Shown here: piece by piece, positions 33,213 to 42,177 of the stretch
Numbering within the stretch: position 1 is the stretch's first letter
Layout: every line of letters starts with the position of its first letter
Virus record (IMG/VR): IMGVR_UViG_3300010151_000019
Coordinates: 1-48,932 of that record
Length of the DNA: 48,932 nt
Strand: one strand, 5' to 3'
Source of the DNA: a virus
Notes under the pieces: model-generated
What the model was told of the DNA's origin: nothing
The model's database searches: none
Seen by the model: the letters and a program-made list of their open reading frames with translations, nothing else
Position numbers and translations under genes: made by a program

Positions 33213-36176
33213 ATGGCATTACAATCTCAGATTGAGGATTATACTGGTCCCATAGCTGATGGGGAAACAGCTTTGGCGGGGCGAGCATTTACAGAAGGCA
33301 TTCATGCTTCTGTAGCGCTTGTACGTCAATTTGATCCAGATAAACTGCATTTATTTGCTACTGCTACTAGTGCTACTGGAATACCTAACGATGATACGAT
33401 TTTAGAGGTTAGACGCGGTACTACCCCTGCAATTGAAATCCCACAACATCTAGGTCCAAGGGCATCTGATACAGGTAGTATCTATTATGCTACTGATGAA
33501 TCTCCTGTTTATTATAAAAAGAATGGTTCAATCAATATTGTCCCAACTGGGGGAACTGCATCCATAGATATAGTAGAAACACATGCATCAGTTGATATAG
33601 CAGCGTCTGGAGCAGGTGATCTAACTTTCCCAGATAACTGGACAATTTTACCTACCCTATACGCAGCCAAGATTGTTTTACATCGTAGATTAGAAAATCA
33701 ATCTATAACTGCCTTAGCTACGGGAGGATCAACTGCATCTATGCCTACAACAGTCTCACTTAGTACTGGAGCAACATTACCAAGTTATACCCTTCCTACA
33801 GCCTTAAATTTATCAGGAGTAACTGCTTTAAGTGCTCCTAATTCAACTGCATTGAGTTATACATTGGCATCCGCTTTAGGTGCTACTGCAGCCAGTATTG
33901 GTAATATAGGCGCAGAACTCAATTATATTGCCCCAACTGCCTTTGCTTTTCCTACAGCAATTGGGATTACTGCTCTTTCTATTCAAGCTAGTGCACCTAC
34001 TGGTCCTGGGGTTACAGGTGGATATACGGCAGCTGGGACTGCTGCAGCTGGTACAGCTAGTGTTGGAACGGTTTGGGGAACTACTGGACCAAATTATTCT
34101 GCCCCTACAGCTTCTATACCTTCATTTCCTAGTGGTGATACTGCTTTAGCTATTTTAGATGTTACAAGTGCAGCTAGCGGGATAAGTGTGCCAACGCTAA
34201 CTCTAGGAACAGGTACATATGGAAATGCAACGGGAGCAATGGCTACGGCATCAGCTGTTGGTACTCTAGCAACTGCACCCGCTTATTCGTTAGCTACTGC
34301 TTATAGTCCTATCGATTTTCCAAGTGGGGCCACTGCTTTAGCTACGTTAGATATAACTAGTGAAGCCAGTGGAATATCTGTTCCTTCGTTAACTTTAGGT
34401 ACTGGAACATATGATGCTGCTACAGGCTCACTTGCCACAGCATCGGCTGTAGGAACTTTAGCTACCGCCCCTGCTTATACAGCAGCAGGCGTTAGTTGGT
34501 TTGCAACAGGTGCTACAGGAGAACAAACCCATGCTGACTGGGAAACCTTAACAAAGATCATTGTTTCCGACGAGGATGCTGAATTGGCTGGAGCGCAAAC
34601 TCAAAAGATTCAAACTATATTGCAGAAGTATCAATTGGATACTCAAAATAATTTAAATGATTTTAATAAAGAAAATGCTGAATATCAGGCAGAAATACAG
34701 AAATTAGTTACCAACGCTCAACTGGCAGCACAAGAATACCAGATAGAGGCTCAATTAGCAACTGACGTTAGTAAACAAAATCAGTTGCAAAAGGTAACCA
34801 CAGAAATGCAAAACTTTAGTAATGATCTGCAGAAATATGGCGCAGATATCCAAAATTACCAGGCTGAAGTCAATGCCAATATTCAAGAATGGACTCAAAA
34901 CGAATTTCAAGTTAAATATCAGAGGTGGCAAATAGAGAATGCTAATATGCTTCAACAATATCAATCCGATATGCAAGATGCTCTAAATATTTTCAATGCT
35001 GACAATTCTAGATACCAAGCAGAGATACAAAAAGCAGTCACTAATGCTCAATTAGCAGCACAGGAATATCAACTTGAGGCACAACTTGCTACTGATGTTA
35101 GTAAGCAGAACCAACTACAAAAGGTTACTGTAGAAATGAAGAATTTTGAAAATGATCTTCAAAAATATAGTGTAGATATTCAAAATTATCAAGCTGAAGT
35201 TAACACAAACATTCAAGAGTGGACACAAAATGAATACCAGGTAAAGTTTTCTCGTTGGATAAGTGAATGTAATAATGGACTTCAGGAATACCAGGCAGAC
35301 ATTCAAAATCAACTCAATAAATTCAATCAGGATAGTGCCCTCTTTCAAAAAGACCTTCAGGTGGCTATTGCAGATGCTCAGGCTCTTTCATCTAAATATT
35401 TACAAGATGCCCAATTAGCAACCAATGTTGATCTGCAAAATGCAGCTCAAGCTTCTTCTGCTATTCTACAGGAAGAGCAAATTACATTGTCTAAATATGC
35501 ATCGGAAATACAACAATATCAGGCTGAAGTAAATGCGGAAGTACAAGAATATACTACTAATACTTTACAATATAAGCTGGCAGAATGGTCTACAGATTAT
35601 GGCAATAAATTGCAAGAATATAGTGCACGTATTCAAGTTCAGGCTACTGACCTGCAGGAACAGACAGGTAATTATCAGATTAGAGTACAGAAGGCTATAA
35701 AACAAGCAGAGTTAGATATTGCAAAATATACGCAAGATGCTCAAACTGCTACTACTACAGATCTGCAAAACAGGGCAGCAGAGGCGGCTGCCGAAATGCA
35801 ATCTCAAAAAGACGTTCTTACTACTTATCAGATAGAAGTACAACAATATAATGCACAACTACAAAAGGCTGTGGCTCTTTTTACTAATGATTTACAACAA
35901 CAAATGCAAGACTTTTCTTCTGAAGATGCTATTTTTAAAGATCAATTAGCAAAGAATAGTGAGGAGAATCAGTCTAAATTAAATAAATATACTCAAGAAG
36001 TCCAAGCTTATGTTGCAGACATACAAGCTAATGTGGCAGAATTTGGGGCAAAATTACAGCAGGCTACTACAGAATATCAATGGATCCAGGGTCAGTTACA
36101 GAGTGTTGCTCAAGAGTATACTACACAGACACAAATACTAATTGGGATAAAACAGGAGGCTAATAATGACTCTTAA
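33213..36176 (+). CDS. Long virion protein: Ala/Thr-rich head and 110-residue coiled-coil repeats
   Basis: 987 aa. Residues 1-165 form a mixed domain containing SIYYATDESPVYYKKNG. About 170-430 is rich in Ala, Thr, Ser, Gly and Pro and includes two 64-residue tandem copies. From about 487 the protein is a Gln-rich coiled coil with an exact 110-residue period (units at 487, 597, 707 and 817) and shorter final repeats. GAGGG site before the ATG. Its position between capsid and adaptor suggests a head-associated or tail-length structural protein. Function cannot be fixed. It overlaps the next gene by 11 bases. Confidence 0.65.
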   Translation: MALQSQIEDYTGPIADGETALAGRAFTEGIHASVALVRQFDPDKLHLFATATSATGIPNDDTILEVRRGTTPAIEIPQHLGPRASDTGSIYYATDESPVYYKKNGSINIVPTGGTASIDIVETHASVDIAASGAGDLTFPDNWTILPTLYAAKIVLHRRLENQSITALATGGSTASMPTTVSLSTGATLPSYTLPTALNLSGVTALSAPNSTALSYTLASALGATAASIGNIGAELNYIAPTAFAFPTAIGITALSIQASAPTGPGVTGGYTAAGTAAAGTASVGTVWGTTGPNYSAPTASIPSFPSGDTALAILDVTSAASGISVPTLTLGTGTYGNATGAMATASAVGTLATAPAYSLATAYSPIDFPSGATALATLDITSEASGISVPSLTLGTGTYDAATGSLATASAVGTLATAPAYTAAGVSWFATGATGEQTHADWETLTKIIVSDEDAELAGAQTQKIQTILQKYQLDTQNNLNDFNKENAEYQAEIQKLVTNAQLAAQEYQIEAQLATDVSKQNQLQKVTTEMQNFSNDLQKYGADIQNYQAEVNANIQEWTQNEFQVKYQRWQIENANMLQQYQSDMQDALNIFNADNSRYQAEIQKAVTNAQLAAQEYQLEAQLATDVSKQNQLQKVTVEMKNFENDLQKYSVDIQNYQAEVNTNIQEWTQNEYQVKFSRWISECNNGLQEYQADIQNQLNKFNQDSALFQKDLQVAIADAQALSSKYLQDAQLATNVDLQNAAQASSAILQEEQITLSKYASEIQQYQAEVNAEVQEYTTNTLQYKLAEWSTDYGNKLQEYSARIQVQATDLQEQTGNYQIRVQKAIKQAELDIAKYTQDAQTATTTDLQNRAAEAAAEMQSQKDVLTTYQIEVQQYNAQLQKAVALFTNDLQQQMQDFSSEDAIFKDQLAKNSEENQSKLNKYTQEVQAYVADIQANVAEFGAKLQQATTEYQWIQGQLQSVAQEYTTQTQILIGIKQEANNDS
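34128..34511 (+). repeat. Two tandem 64-codon repeats
   Basis: Copies at 34128-34319 and 34320-34511. Both encode PSG-TALA-LD-TS-ASGISVP-LTLGTGTY followed by ATASAVGTLATAPAY. The protein is nearly identical while many third codon positions differ. Confidence 0.7.
34671..35990 (+). repeat. Coiled-coil repeats with exact 330-base period
   Basis: Units start at 34671, 35001, 35331 and 35661. The first two encode almost the same 110 residues (QAEIQK-VTNAQLAAQEYQ through WTQNE-QVK). The later units are diverged but keep phase. A fifth, shortened unit begins near 35931. Confidence 0.75.
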
Positions 36177-36435
36177 GGAAATGGTTGAATTAGTACAACA
36201 GCATCATCCTTCTATGGGGGAGATGGAAATTCGTAATGCTTTAAATAGAGCTTCAGATCATTTTTGTGCTGAAACTGAACTCGTAAAAAGATCTTGGACA
36301 CAAAATACTATAGCAGATCAAAGGTATTATACTCTCGACGAGAGAATACAGGTAATAAAGGATATTTATCTAGATGATGTGAAGATCCAAAGGTTAATTG
36401 GACCTCTGGCAATGGAAGATGAGGATTATACATAA
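36166..36435 (+). CDS. Head-tail adaptor-like protein, N-terminal part
   Basis: 89 aa, AGGAGG site. Helical start (MVELVQQHHPSMGEMEIRNALNRASDHFCAETELVKRSW), then AGQ-like DQRYYTLDERIQVIKDIYLDDVKIQRLIG. This order of helices and the YYTLD...I..V..I.LDD segment are typical of phage adaptor (gp4/gp8-like) connectors below the portal. Usually the sequence continues in one chain; here a TAATG junction splits it from the next gene. Confidence 0.6.
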   Translation: MTLKEMVELVQQHHPSMGEMEIRNALNRASDHFCAETELVKRSWTQNTIADQRYYTLDERIQVIKDIYLDDVKIQRLIGPLAMEDEDYT

Positions 36436-36851
36436 TGGCTACTAAAACGTATTATTGGTATTTGCACAACAATCAATTGGCTATTGTTGAATCGCCTGCC
36501 GCAAGTCGTACAATTGATGGCGTGGTTGCACAGTATAGTTCTATTACCACTGCAGATAAGAAAATTAGAATACATACTATATCTCTTGGTACGCATTTTC
36601 CAGTTGGAGATGCCGCTACTGCAGGTGATCTAAGCTCTGGAACAGCGGGGCCAATTGATGATATTCCAATACAGTTTCATGAAGCTCTAGTTTATAGAGT
36701 GATAGCAATGGGTTACAAAAATAGAGCAACTTTTGATAAAGATCTTGCATTCTTCTTTGATAAAGAATATGGTTCTGTTGTTAGAGGTGCTAAAAAGTAT
36801 GCCCGCGCTGGTTATCAACGGGATGGACAAATAATACCACATGAATTTTAG
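36435..36851 (+). CDS. Head-tail adaptor-like protein, C-terminal part
   Basis: 138 aa, starting at the TAATG junction. YYWYLHNNQLAIVE resembles the strand pair that follows in one-piece adaptors. IPIQFHEALVYRVIAMGYKNRATFDKDLAFFFDKEYGSVVRGAKKYAR is the usual C-terminal helix pair. Together with the preceding gene it makes the length of one connector of about 225 aa, so the two halves may act together. Confidence 0.55.
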   Translation: MATKTYYWYLHNNQLAIVESPAASRTIDGVVAQYSSITTADKKIRIHTISLGTHFPVGDAATAGDLSSGTAGPIDDIPIQFHEALVYRVIAMGYKNRATFDKDLAFFFDKEYGSVVRGAKKYARAGYQRDGQIIPHEF

Positions 36852-36859
36852 GATGCTAA

Positions 36860-37003
36860 ATGAACTTTTTGACGGAATACTGGCAACAATTAGTGGCCTT
36901 TGTAACATTGGTCACCATTTTAACAAGGATGCGGGTTGATATAGACGTATTGAAGGATAAAGTGAAAATTATATTTGAATTATGGAATAATAGGGATAAA
37001 TGA
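36860..37003 (+). CDS. 47-aa single-span membrane peptide
   Basis: Too short for routine calling. One membrane segment (about 8-22, QQLVAFVTLVTILTRM) is followed by a charged helix (DVLKDKVKIIFELWNNRDK). Weak AGGA site. It overlaps the next small membrane gene by 4 bases (ATGATG/TGA). Pairs like this are common in phage lysis cassettes. Confidence 0.55.
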   Translation: MNFLTEYWQQLVAFVTLVTILTRMRVDIDVLKDKVKIIFELWNNRDK

Positions 37004-37155
37004 TGGAAGATACTTTAAAAACTTCAACTATTGGACTAGCTGGTTCTACATTTGGATGGACTGAATGGGCACCACCCCTTTTTAGTGCATTGGCTGCTAT
37101 TGCAACTTTGCTTTACATGTTACTTAAAATCTATAAGGAGTTGAAAAATGAGTAA
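37000..37155 (+). CDS. Holin-like small membrane protein, 51 aa
   Basis: A polar N-terminus with GLAGSTFGWTEWAPP, one membrane helix (about 27-43, FSALAAIATLLYMLLKI) and a charged tail. This layout is typical of small phage holins that let the endolysin reach the wall; the endolysin is at 25497-25850. Overlaps neighbours at both ends (ATGA with the 47-aa peptide, 8 bases with the next gene). Confidence 0.55.
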   Translation: MMEDTLKTSTIGLAGSTFGWTEWAPPLFSALAAIATLLYMLLKIYKELKNE

Positions 37156-37354
37156 TGAAAATATAATGATTAAGCGTTTAAATGACAATTCTCCTATCTG
37201 GAAAGATAAACCTGATACTTGGTGGTGGGAACATGTCTATGTTTCTAAAGAAGACGCAAAAAAGGCTGTAGATGCAGGAGATGGAGAATATTATAACGAT
37301 GAAATGCTCAAAGTACATCTTACAGGATATCTAGAGGCTAAAGGGCTTATATAA
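37148..37354 (+). CDS. Hypothetical protein, 68 aa
   Basis: AAGGAG site. Contains PDTWWWEHVYVSKEDAKKAVDAGDGEY and a C-terminal helix. Probably a small soluble protein. No family recognised. It lies between the holin-like gene and the fibre cluster with overlapping ends. Confidence 0.6.
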   Translation: MSNENIMIKRLNDNSPIWKDKPDTWWWEHVYVSKEDAKKAVDAGDGEYYNDEMLKVHLTGYLEAKGLI

Positions 37355-37698
37355 TGAGTTGGGAAAAAGATTCTAAAAGCGGTTGTGGATTTACCGAGGA
37401 CTCCACCGTATCTTCTGATGATTGGGTAACCGAAGTCACGACAATACCTGGGTGGAATAAGGATAATACTTCTAGCAGCAATTCCTCCTCCTTTGTTGCA
37501 GACAGTGTTAACATGGCCGCTTTTGGAGTAGAAAAAGATATAGCTAATGTAGGAATTAATGATTATTTTCATAAAGTCACACAGCATTTTAATGCTGTAG
37601 TAAAAGCATTTTACAGACCACTGTTTGTGCAGGAAGCAATTCCATTTGTTGCAGGACCGTGGGCTAAAGATACAACAAGTGTAGGAGATTGGTCATAA
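37354..37698 (+). CDS. Hypothetical protein, 114 aa, of the tail region
   Basis: Starts at a TAATG junction. Ser/Asp-rich first half (SGCGFTEDSTVSSDDW, then NTSSSNSSSF), second half helical (INDYFHKVTQHFNAVVKAFYRPLF). Unrecognised. Its position at the head of the fibre genes suggests a virion or assembly role. Confidence 0.55.
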   Translation: MSWEKDSKSGCGFTEDSTVSSDDWVTEVTTIPGWNKDNTSSSNSSSFVADSVNMAAFGVEKDIANVGINDYFHKVTQHFNAVVKAFYRPLFVQEAIPFVAGPWAKDTTSVGDWS

Positions 37699-38021
37699 TG
37701 GCGAAAACATTAACAGAAACGAAAATCGCAGACTGTTATCATAACTTAGTCTTTACAACTTCTGATTCAAGTAATTCTGGATTGTATCGTACTGATGAAG
37801 ACAGTTTATTAGATCAACCAATTACTACATTGGATGGATTGGCAACTTTAACCTTCGAGGTTCCGTCAACTAATACTATGTTTACATTACAAAATAGTGG
37901 TGCAGATGTATTTAATGTGAATGGAGATGGCTCAATCAGGCTATTGAATAATTCTACATTGGGGACGCCAGCAGTTGGCCAAATTAAAGTTAAAAATAAC
38001 GAACTATATATAGGAGTATAA
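37698..38021 (+). CDS. Small tail-fibre-like beta protein, 107 aa
   Basis: Start at TAATG with TAGGAGA upstream. Strand-rich with FTTSDSSNSGLYRTDEDSL and a final VFNVNGDGSIRLLNNST-LGTPAVGQIKVKNNELYIGV, the GTP-A-GQI-VKN-LYIG type of ending common in phage fibre and spike heads. Probably a fibre component or connector. Confidence 0.6.
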   Translation: MAKTLTETKIADCYHNLVFTTSDSSNSGLYRTDEDSLLDQPITTLDGLATLTFEVPSTNTMFTLQNSGADVFNVNGDGSIRLLNNSTLGTPAVGQIKVKNNELYIGV

Positions 38022-38023
38022 TA

Positions 38024-38863
38024 ATGGCAACTTGGAAAAAAGTAATAACAGAACAGGACAAGTTAAGTGAGCTCTCGAATGTAGGTTCTACTGTGGCTTC
38101 TCCGTCACAAAATGAAACATTAATCTTTGATGGGACTAACTGGCAAGCAGCACCAGAGGGAACAGAGTATAACTTTTCTATCACCAGTTTTGGAAGTTCT
38201 GGTTTTGTAGAAAATGGCACTCAATTGCAAGGTACCGAAAACACTGATCGTGTGACAAATATATCCTTTACTGCTAACTATGCTAATCTTACTGGTAATC
38301 CTGATTCCAATCCATCAGTTGCTGTTAGTGGGGACGTAGGCACTGGTCAAACAACAACATATGATATGGGTGCTGACGGTGATTCAGGGGCTTCAGACTT
38401 TGATGTAGAATTTCCTGTTGCAGACTGGTCGTCTAATGGTAGGCAATCAACAAAGTTTGAATTAACTGCTACTGAAGGTGGTGTTACTGATACTTCTTCT
38501 TTCTATTTGTATTATAAAAATCATAGATACTGGGGCGTTCAAGCTAGTCAGACCCTAACTTCTGCTGAAGTTCTTACTATGGGTAGTGCTTCTGGTGGAG
38601 GTTATAATTTCGCGGGGACGGATTATGAGCTATCTCTACAAAGTGGAGGCAGCTCTTTGGATGGTACAGGATACATACATTATGTTTATCCTGCTCGAAT
38701 AACAGGAACACCAACTTTTTGGATTAGTGGACTAGAGGTAGGATTTTGGTTGGTTGATGATGATCTAGAGGTAACCAATTCAGCAGGCTATATGGAAGAA
38801 TTTAAACATTATAGAAGCCCTCAATCATATACATCCGCTTCTAATACATTTCAAGTAACATAA
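38024..38863 (+). CDS. Tail fibre protein with MATWKKV head
   Basis: 279 aa. Begins MATWKKVITEQDKLSELSNV, a head segment shared with the fibre at 39993 and likely the docking site on the virion. The rest is a beta-rich Ser/Gly/Thr shaft and tip. AGGAGT site. Paralogy with the other MATWKKV gene suggests both plug into the same place. Confidence 0.65.
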   Translation: MATWKKVITEQDKLSELSNVGSTVASPSQNETLIFDGTNWQAAPEGTEYNFSITSFGSSGFVENGTQLQGTENTDRVTNISFTANYANLTGNPDSNPSVAVSGDVGTGQTTTYDMGADGDSGASDFDVEFPVADWSSNGRQSTKFELTATEGGVTDTSSFYLYYKNHRYWGVQASQTLTSAEVLTMGSASGGGYNFAGTDYELSLQSGGSSLDGTGYIHYVYPARITGTPTFWISGLEVGFWLVDDDLEVTNSAGYMEEFKHYRSPQSYTSASNTFQVT

Positions 38864-38875
38864 GGAGATAATGCA

Positions 38876-39805
38876 ATGGCAGTAAAACTAGGTGATATAG
38901 TCAGTCAAGCGGGAAATGATTCCTATAGACTGATGAGAGGAAAAGACCTTGATATTACTCAAGGTGCAACAGCGGTAGCTGTATTAAATGATACGGATAT
39001 CTTTTTAACAGATGTTGCTGCTGCAGGTACCCAAGCAAGTACAGGAAAAGTAACGGCTGCAGCGATGGCAACATATTTTGCCCAGTCTACTGATACTACA
39101 GCTGAACTGTCAGATGTTAGTGCTTCTGGTAGTAGTGCAGGACAAGTGTTGATTTACGATGCTACTAATAGTTACTATACGCCTGCAACACTAACGCAGG
39201 GTACTGGTATAACTATTACTAATTCAGATGCTGGTATAGAAGTTGCATATTCTGGTTCATCTACACTAGATATTGCAGCTGATAGTGGAACTGATGATGG
39301 TGTAGTACTTGGTACTGATACTCTAACAATAAGTGGGACAGCTAATGAAATAGAAACATCAGTTACTGGTGATACTATTACTGTAGGCTTACCAAGCAAT
39401 GTAACCATTGCTGGTAATTTGACTGTTAGTGGTACGACTGTCACTATGGATACTACTAATTTAATAGTTGAAGACAAGAATATCAAATTAGCTAATGTAA
39501 CTACTCCAACTAAGACTACTGCTAGTGGTGGTGGTATACAATTGGAAAGTAGTGGTACTGAAGCTGATTGGCCAGAAATAAAATGGATTGAAGATCAGGG
39601 CGGTCAAAATACGAATGGAGCAGGTACTGCAAATGGTTTAACTGGTTGGACTGTATCTAATATGCACACTTCTAATCAAGTTGATTTGCCTATAGCAGTT
39701 ATGGAGTTTTCAACTAATTCTACTGCGCCAGGTGGTAATGCAGGGGGTGTAGGTTCTTTTCATTATGATTCAGGAAATGATACTCTTTATTTAAGGACAG
39801 CATAA
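38876..39805 (+). CDS. Tail fibre protein, 309 aa
   Basis: Low-complexity beta sequence with VTIAGNLTVSGTTVTMDTTNLIVEDKNIKLA, a repeat segment typical of long fibres of marine and T4-like phages (GNLTVxGTTxTV...LxVED). It ends VGSFHYDSGNDTLYLRTA. AAGGAGA site. Structural, probably trimeric. Confidence 0.7.
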   Translation: MAVKLGDIVSQAGNDSYRLMRGKDLDITQGATAVAVLNDTDIFLTDVAAAGTQASTGKVTAAAMATYFAQSTDTTAELSDVSASGSSAGQVLIYDATNSYYTPATLTQGTGITITNSDAGIEVAYSGSSTLDIAADSGTDDGVVLGTDTLTISGTANEIETSVTGDTITVGLPSNVTIAGNLTVSGTTVTMDTTNLIVEDKNIKLANVTTPTKTTASGGGIQLESSGTEADWPEIKWIEDQGGQNTNGAGTANGLTGWTVSNMHTSNQVDLPIAVMEFSTNSTAPGGNAGGVGSFHYDSGNDTLYLRTA

Positions 39806-39993
39806 TGCCTATAATATCCAAAGACTCTCAAACTTTGGCTCAGCAAAAAGTTATTTGGTCAATTCAAGATACAGAATGGTTACTTAGATTAATAACGGAT
39901 GCGCAGATTTCAGGAAGAGATATTGAACAAGCTGCCATCACAATTACAAAAATCAAACACATACATTCTGAGCTATTGAATAAGGGGGTCTAA
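39805..39993 (+). CDS. Hypothetical helical protein, 62 aa
   Basis: Starts and ends at TAATG junctions between two fibre genes. All-helical (TLAQQKVIWSIQDTEWLLRLI, AITITKIKHIHSELL). Location suggests a fibre-assembly chaperone or small connector; that is inference only. Confidence 0.6.
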   Translation: MPIISKDSQTLAQQKVIWSIQDTEWLLRLITDAQISGRDIEQAAITITKIKHIHSELLNKGV

Positions 39994-41792
39994 TGGCAAC
40001 TTGGAAAAAAGTAGCCTTAGAAGATTCAAAGTTAACTGAAGCAAATTTCCCTGCCACGCTTACTGGTGATGAGCTGGAGATAAGTAGTAACGTTGTAGCA
40101 GGTGGAGGGAATTCAGGCTCTATAGATGCAGAAGTTCATGGGAATTCTAGTTACATTGGTGGCTACAATAATAGAACGTGGTCAATAGAAATAGATTCTG
40201 TTGGAACTCCAGATACCTTTAAATGGAAGGATTCAGTTACTGATGTCTGGACGGAGAATGTAGATGTCAGCGGGGGGATTCAAACCCTAAATTATGGTCT
40301 TAAAATAATATTCACTGCTACTACTGGAGCTGTTTTAGGTGATAACTGGTCTATCACAACAACTCTCGGGGAGATTACTGTAGAATTTGAAGAGCCAGAC
40401 GAAGATTCGACCATTACAATACCACAAGGCCAAACAGGAGAACTGTGCGTAAATGGGGGTACTCAGCTTTGGGAAACATCAGGTCATATTACTTCTGGTG
40501 GTCAATTAGGATGTTCTAGCCTTAAGGTTAACCCTGGTCAGTCAGCAGACCCTACTATCTTTTTTGAGGGTGCAACTCCTAGTGATCAAGTTTATCTCTC
40601 AGCCATTACTTCAAACATGAGCGGTTTGACAGTGAATGTACTGCAGTCGACAGGTGGAACTTTAGCTTATTTAACTGATATTACAGCCGCTATTCCTACC
40701 TTACATGATGATGATACTCTTTCAAATGCCTCAGCTACTACAGTGGCATCTGACGAATCAATTAAAACTTATGTAGATGCTGAAAATGGAACACAGGATA
40801 CTACAATAGCATCAAAATTAACTCATGTGTCTGAAGATTCCAGCCCAAGTTTAGGGGGCAATTTAAATACTATGAGTCATAGCATTCTTTTGTCTGGCGA
40901 TGATGCAAGCGGTGACTATATAGGACATGTTTCTGAATCTCAACAAGATAAATATTTAAATATAAGGTCTATAAATGGTGGTGCAGGGGATGCTTATATG
41001 AATATTAATGCTTCCACGATCTGGCTAAATGGACAAATCGATGCTGCTAATTCAACTGCCATAATTGATGACGATACCATGGCTACGGCAATTGACAATA
41101 AGCTAGCAACATCATCAAGCATAAAGGCATACGCTGATACTATGCTCCCTCTTGCTGGAGGTACTATGACTGGTCTTCTAGATATGGGTGACAAACGCAT
41201 AAATCATATTAACAGGATAGACTTTGAAGCTGGCGGTTCTGCATCGGATATACATGATGAAGATGATATGGCATCTGATAGTGCTTTCGCGCTTGCTACC
41301 CAGCAGTCTATTAAGGCTTATGCAGATACAAAGTCCATAGGATGGCATGGTTCTGAAACTAGAGTTAAGATATTGCCAAGTGACTTTATGAAGAATGGTG
41401 ATTGGTCTAGAGGTAATCTTACAATGAGGATGCCAGACACTTTAAAGCCTGTGTCTTTTTCAACAGACAACGATAATTTAGAAGCCTTTGCAATGGTGCC
41501 TATACCTACAGGATATAAAGCCACTAAGTTTATACTAAAGGGAAATGACAGCAATAATAGAGTATATGCTTGGGAAGCTTGTGTGCTTGGATGTACTGCT
41601 ATTGAATTGTTTGATGATGCGTGGAATTCAACTGCAGCTAATTTGATGACAGTGAATACAGAACACACATTTGATACCCAGCTTACATCAAATGCATCTA
41701 ATTATCTAATAGTATGGTGGGAATCAGAAGATGGAGCAGGTATAGGTATAGATTTATTATATGGTGGTTGGGCAACAATAGAGGTGGCGTGA
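39993..41792 (+). CDS. Tail fibre protein, 599 aa, with MATWKKV head
   Basis: Begins MATWKKVALEDSKLTEANF like the gene at 38024. The central part contains DDDTLSNASATTVASDESIKTYVDA and two more DDD..ASD.S....IK.YADT repeats (near residues 360-380 and 425-450) of the sort found in phage fibres, plus the LPLAGGTMTGLLDMG segment that is classic for tail fibres. The final 130 residues look like a compact tip domain. Likely receptor binding. Confidence 0.75.
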   Translation: MATWKKVALEDSKLTEANFPATLTGDELEISSNVVAGGGNSGSIDAEVHGNSSYIGGYNNRTWSIEIDSVGTPDTFKWKDSVTDVWTENVDVSGGIQTLNYGLKIIFTATTGAVLGDNWSITTTLGEITVEFEEPDEDSTITIPQGQTGELCVNGGTQLWETSGHITSGGQLGCSSLKVNPGQSADPTIFFEGATPSDQVYLSAITSNMSGLTVNVLQSTGGTLAYLTDITAAIPTLHDDDTLSNASATTVASDESIKTYVDAENGTQDTTIASKLTHVSEDSSPSLGGNLNTMSHSILLSGDDASGDYIGHVSESQQDKYLNIRSINGGAGDAYMNINASTIWLNGQIDAANSTAIIDDDTMATAIDNKLATSSSIKAYADTMLPLAGGTMTGLLDMGDKRINHINRIDFEAGGSASDIHDEDDMASDSAFALATQQSIKAYADTKSIGWHGSETRVKILPSDFMKNGDWSRGNLTMRMPDTLKPVSFSTDNDNLEAFAMVPIPTGYKATKFILKGNDSNNRVYAWEACVLGCTAIELFDDAWNSTAANLMTVNTEHTFDTQLTSNASNYLIVWWESEDGAGIGIDLLYGGWATIEVA

Positions 41793-42001
41793 TGTTCCCC
41801 TTTCCAATTATATTAAAACTTTTAACTCCTAAAGTAATAAGGGGCATCATTTCATATGTGTTTGAAAAAAATGATTTAGATCACAAGGTTGATGATTTAG
41901 AAAAGCGTATTAGAGATTTAGAAGCACATACACATGCTCCACGAGAGTTTGTAAGATGTGAAGTTTGTCACCAGCATATAAAAGAGAAGGAGTTAAAATG
42001 A
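41792..42001 (+). CDS. Small coiled-coil and CxxC protein, 69 aa
   Basis: Start at a TGATG junction with GAGG upstream. An amphipathic or membrane-prone N-terminal helix (FPFPIILKLLTPKVIRGIISYVF), a short coiled coil (LDHKVDDLEKRIRDLEAHTH) and an ending with CEVCHQHIKEKE, a half zinc site. Role unknown. Confidence 0.6.
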   Translation: MFPFPIILKLLTPKVIRGIISYVFEKNDLDHKVDDLEKRIRDLEAHTHAPREFVRCEVCHQHIKEKELK

Positions 42002-42177
42002 TACAACAAATAATCGTAGATTATTTATTTAATGATAAAATGAAGGCCAAGTTAGTTAATGAAATTAATAAAAACGTCGACATTCCGTTGCTTTCTGAGA
42101 AAACTGAGGCTAAAGTTTTCGACGCTTTATGGGATAGTGTCGAAGAAGTTCTTAAAAAAGCGATCCTTAAAGGATAG
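41998..42177 (+). CDS. Hypothetical protein, 59 aa
   Basis: AAGGAG before the ATG, 4-base overlap with the preceding stop. Helical (IIVDYLFNDKMKAKLVNEINKNVDIP, TEAKVFDALWDSVEEVLKKAIL). The next frame has a poor start and overlaps it, so this may be the first part of a frameshifted protein. Confidence 0.55.
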   Translation: MIQQIIVDYLFNDKMKAKLVNEINKNVDIPLLSEKTEAKVFDALWDSVEEVLKKAILKG

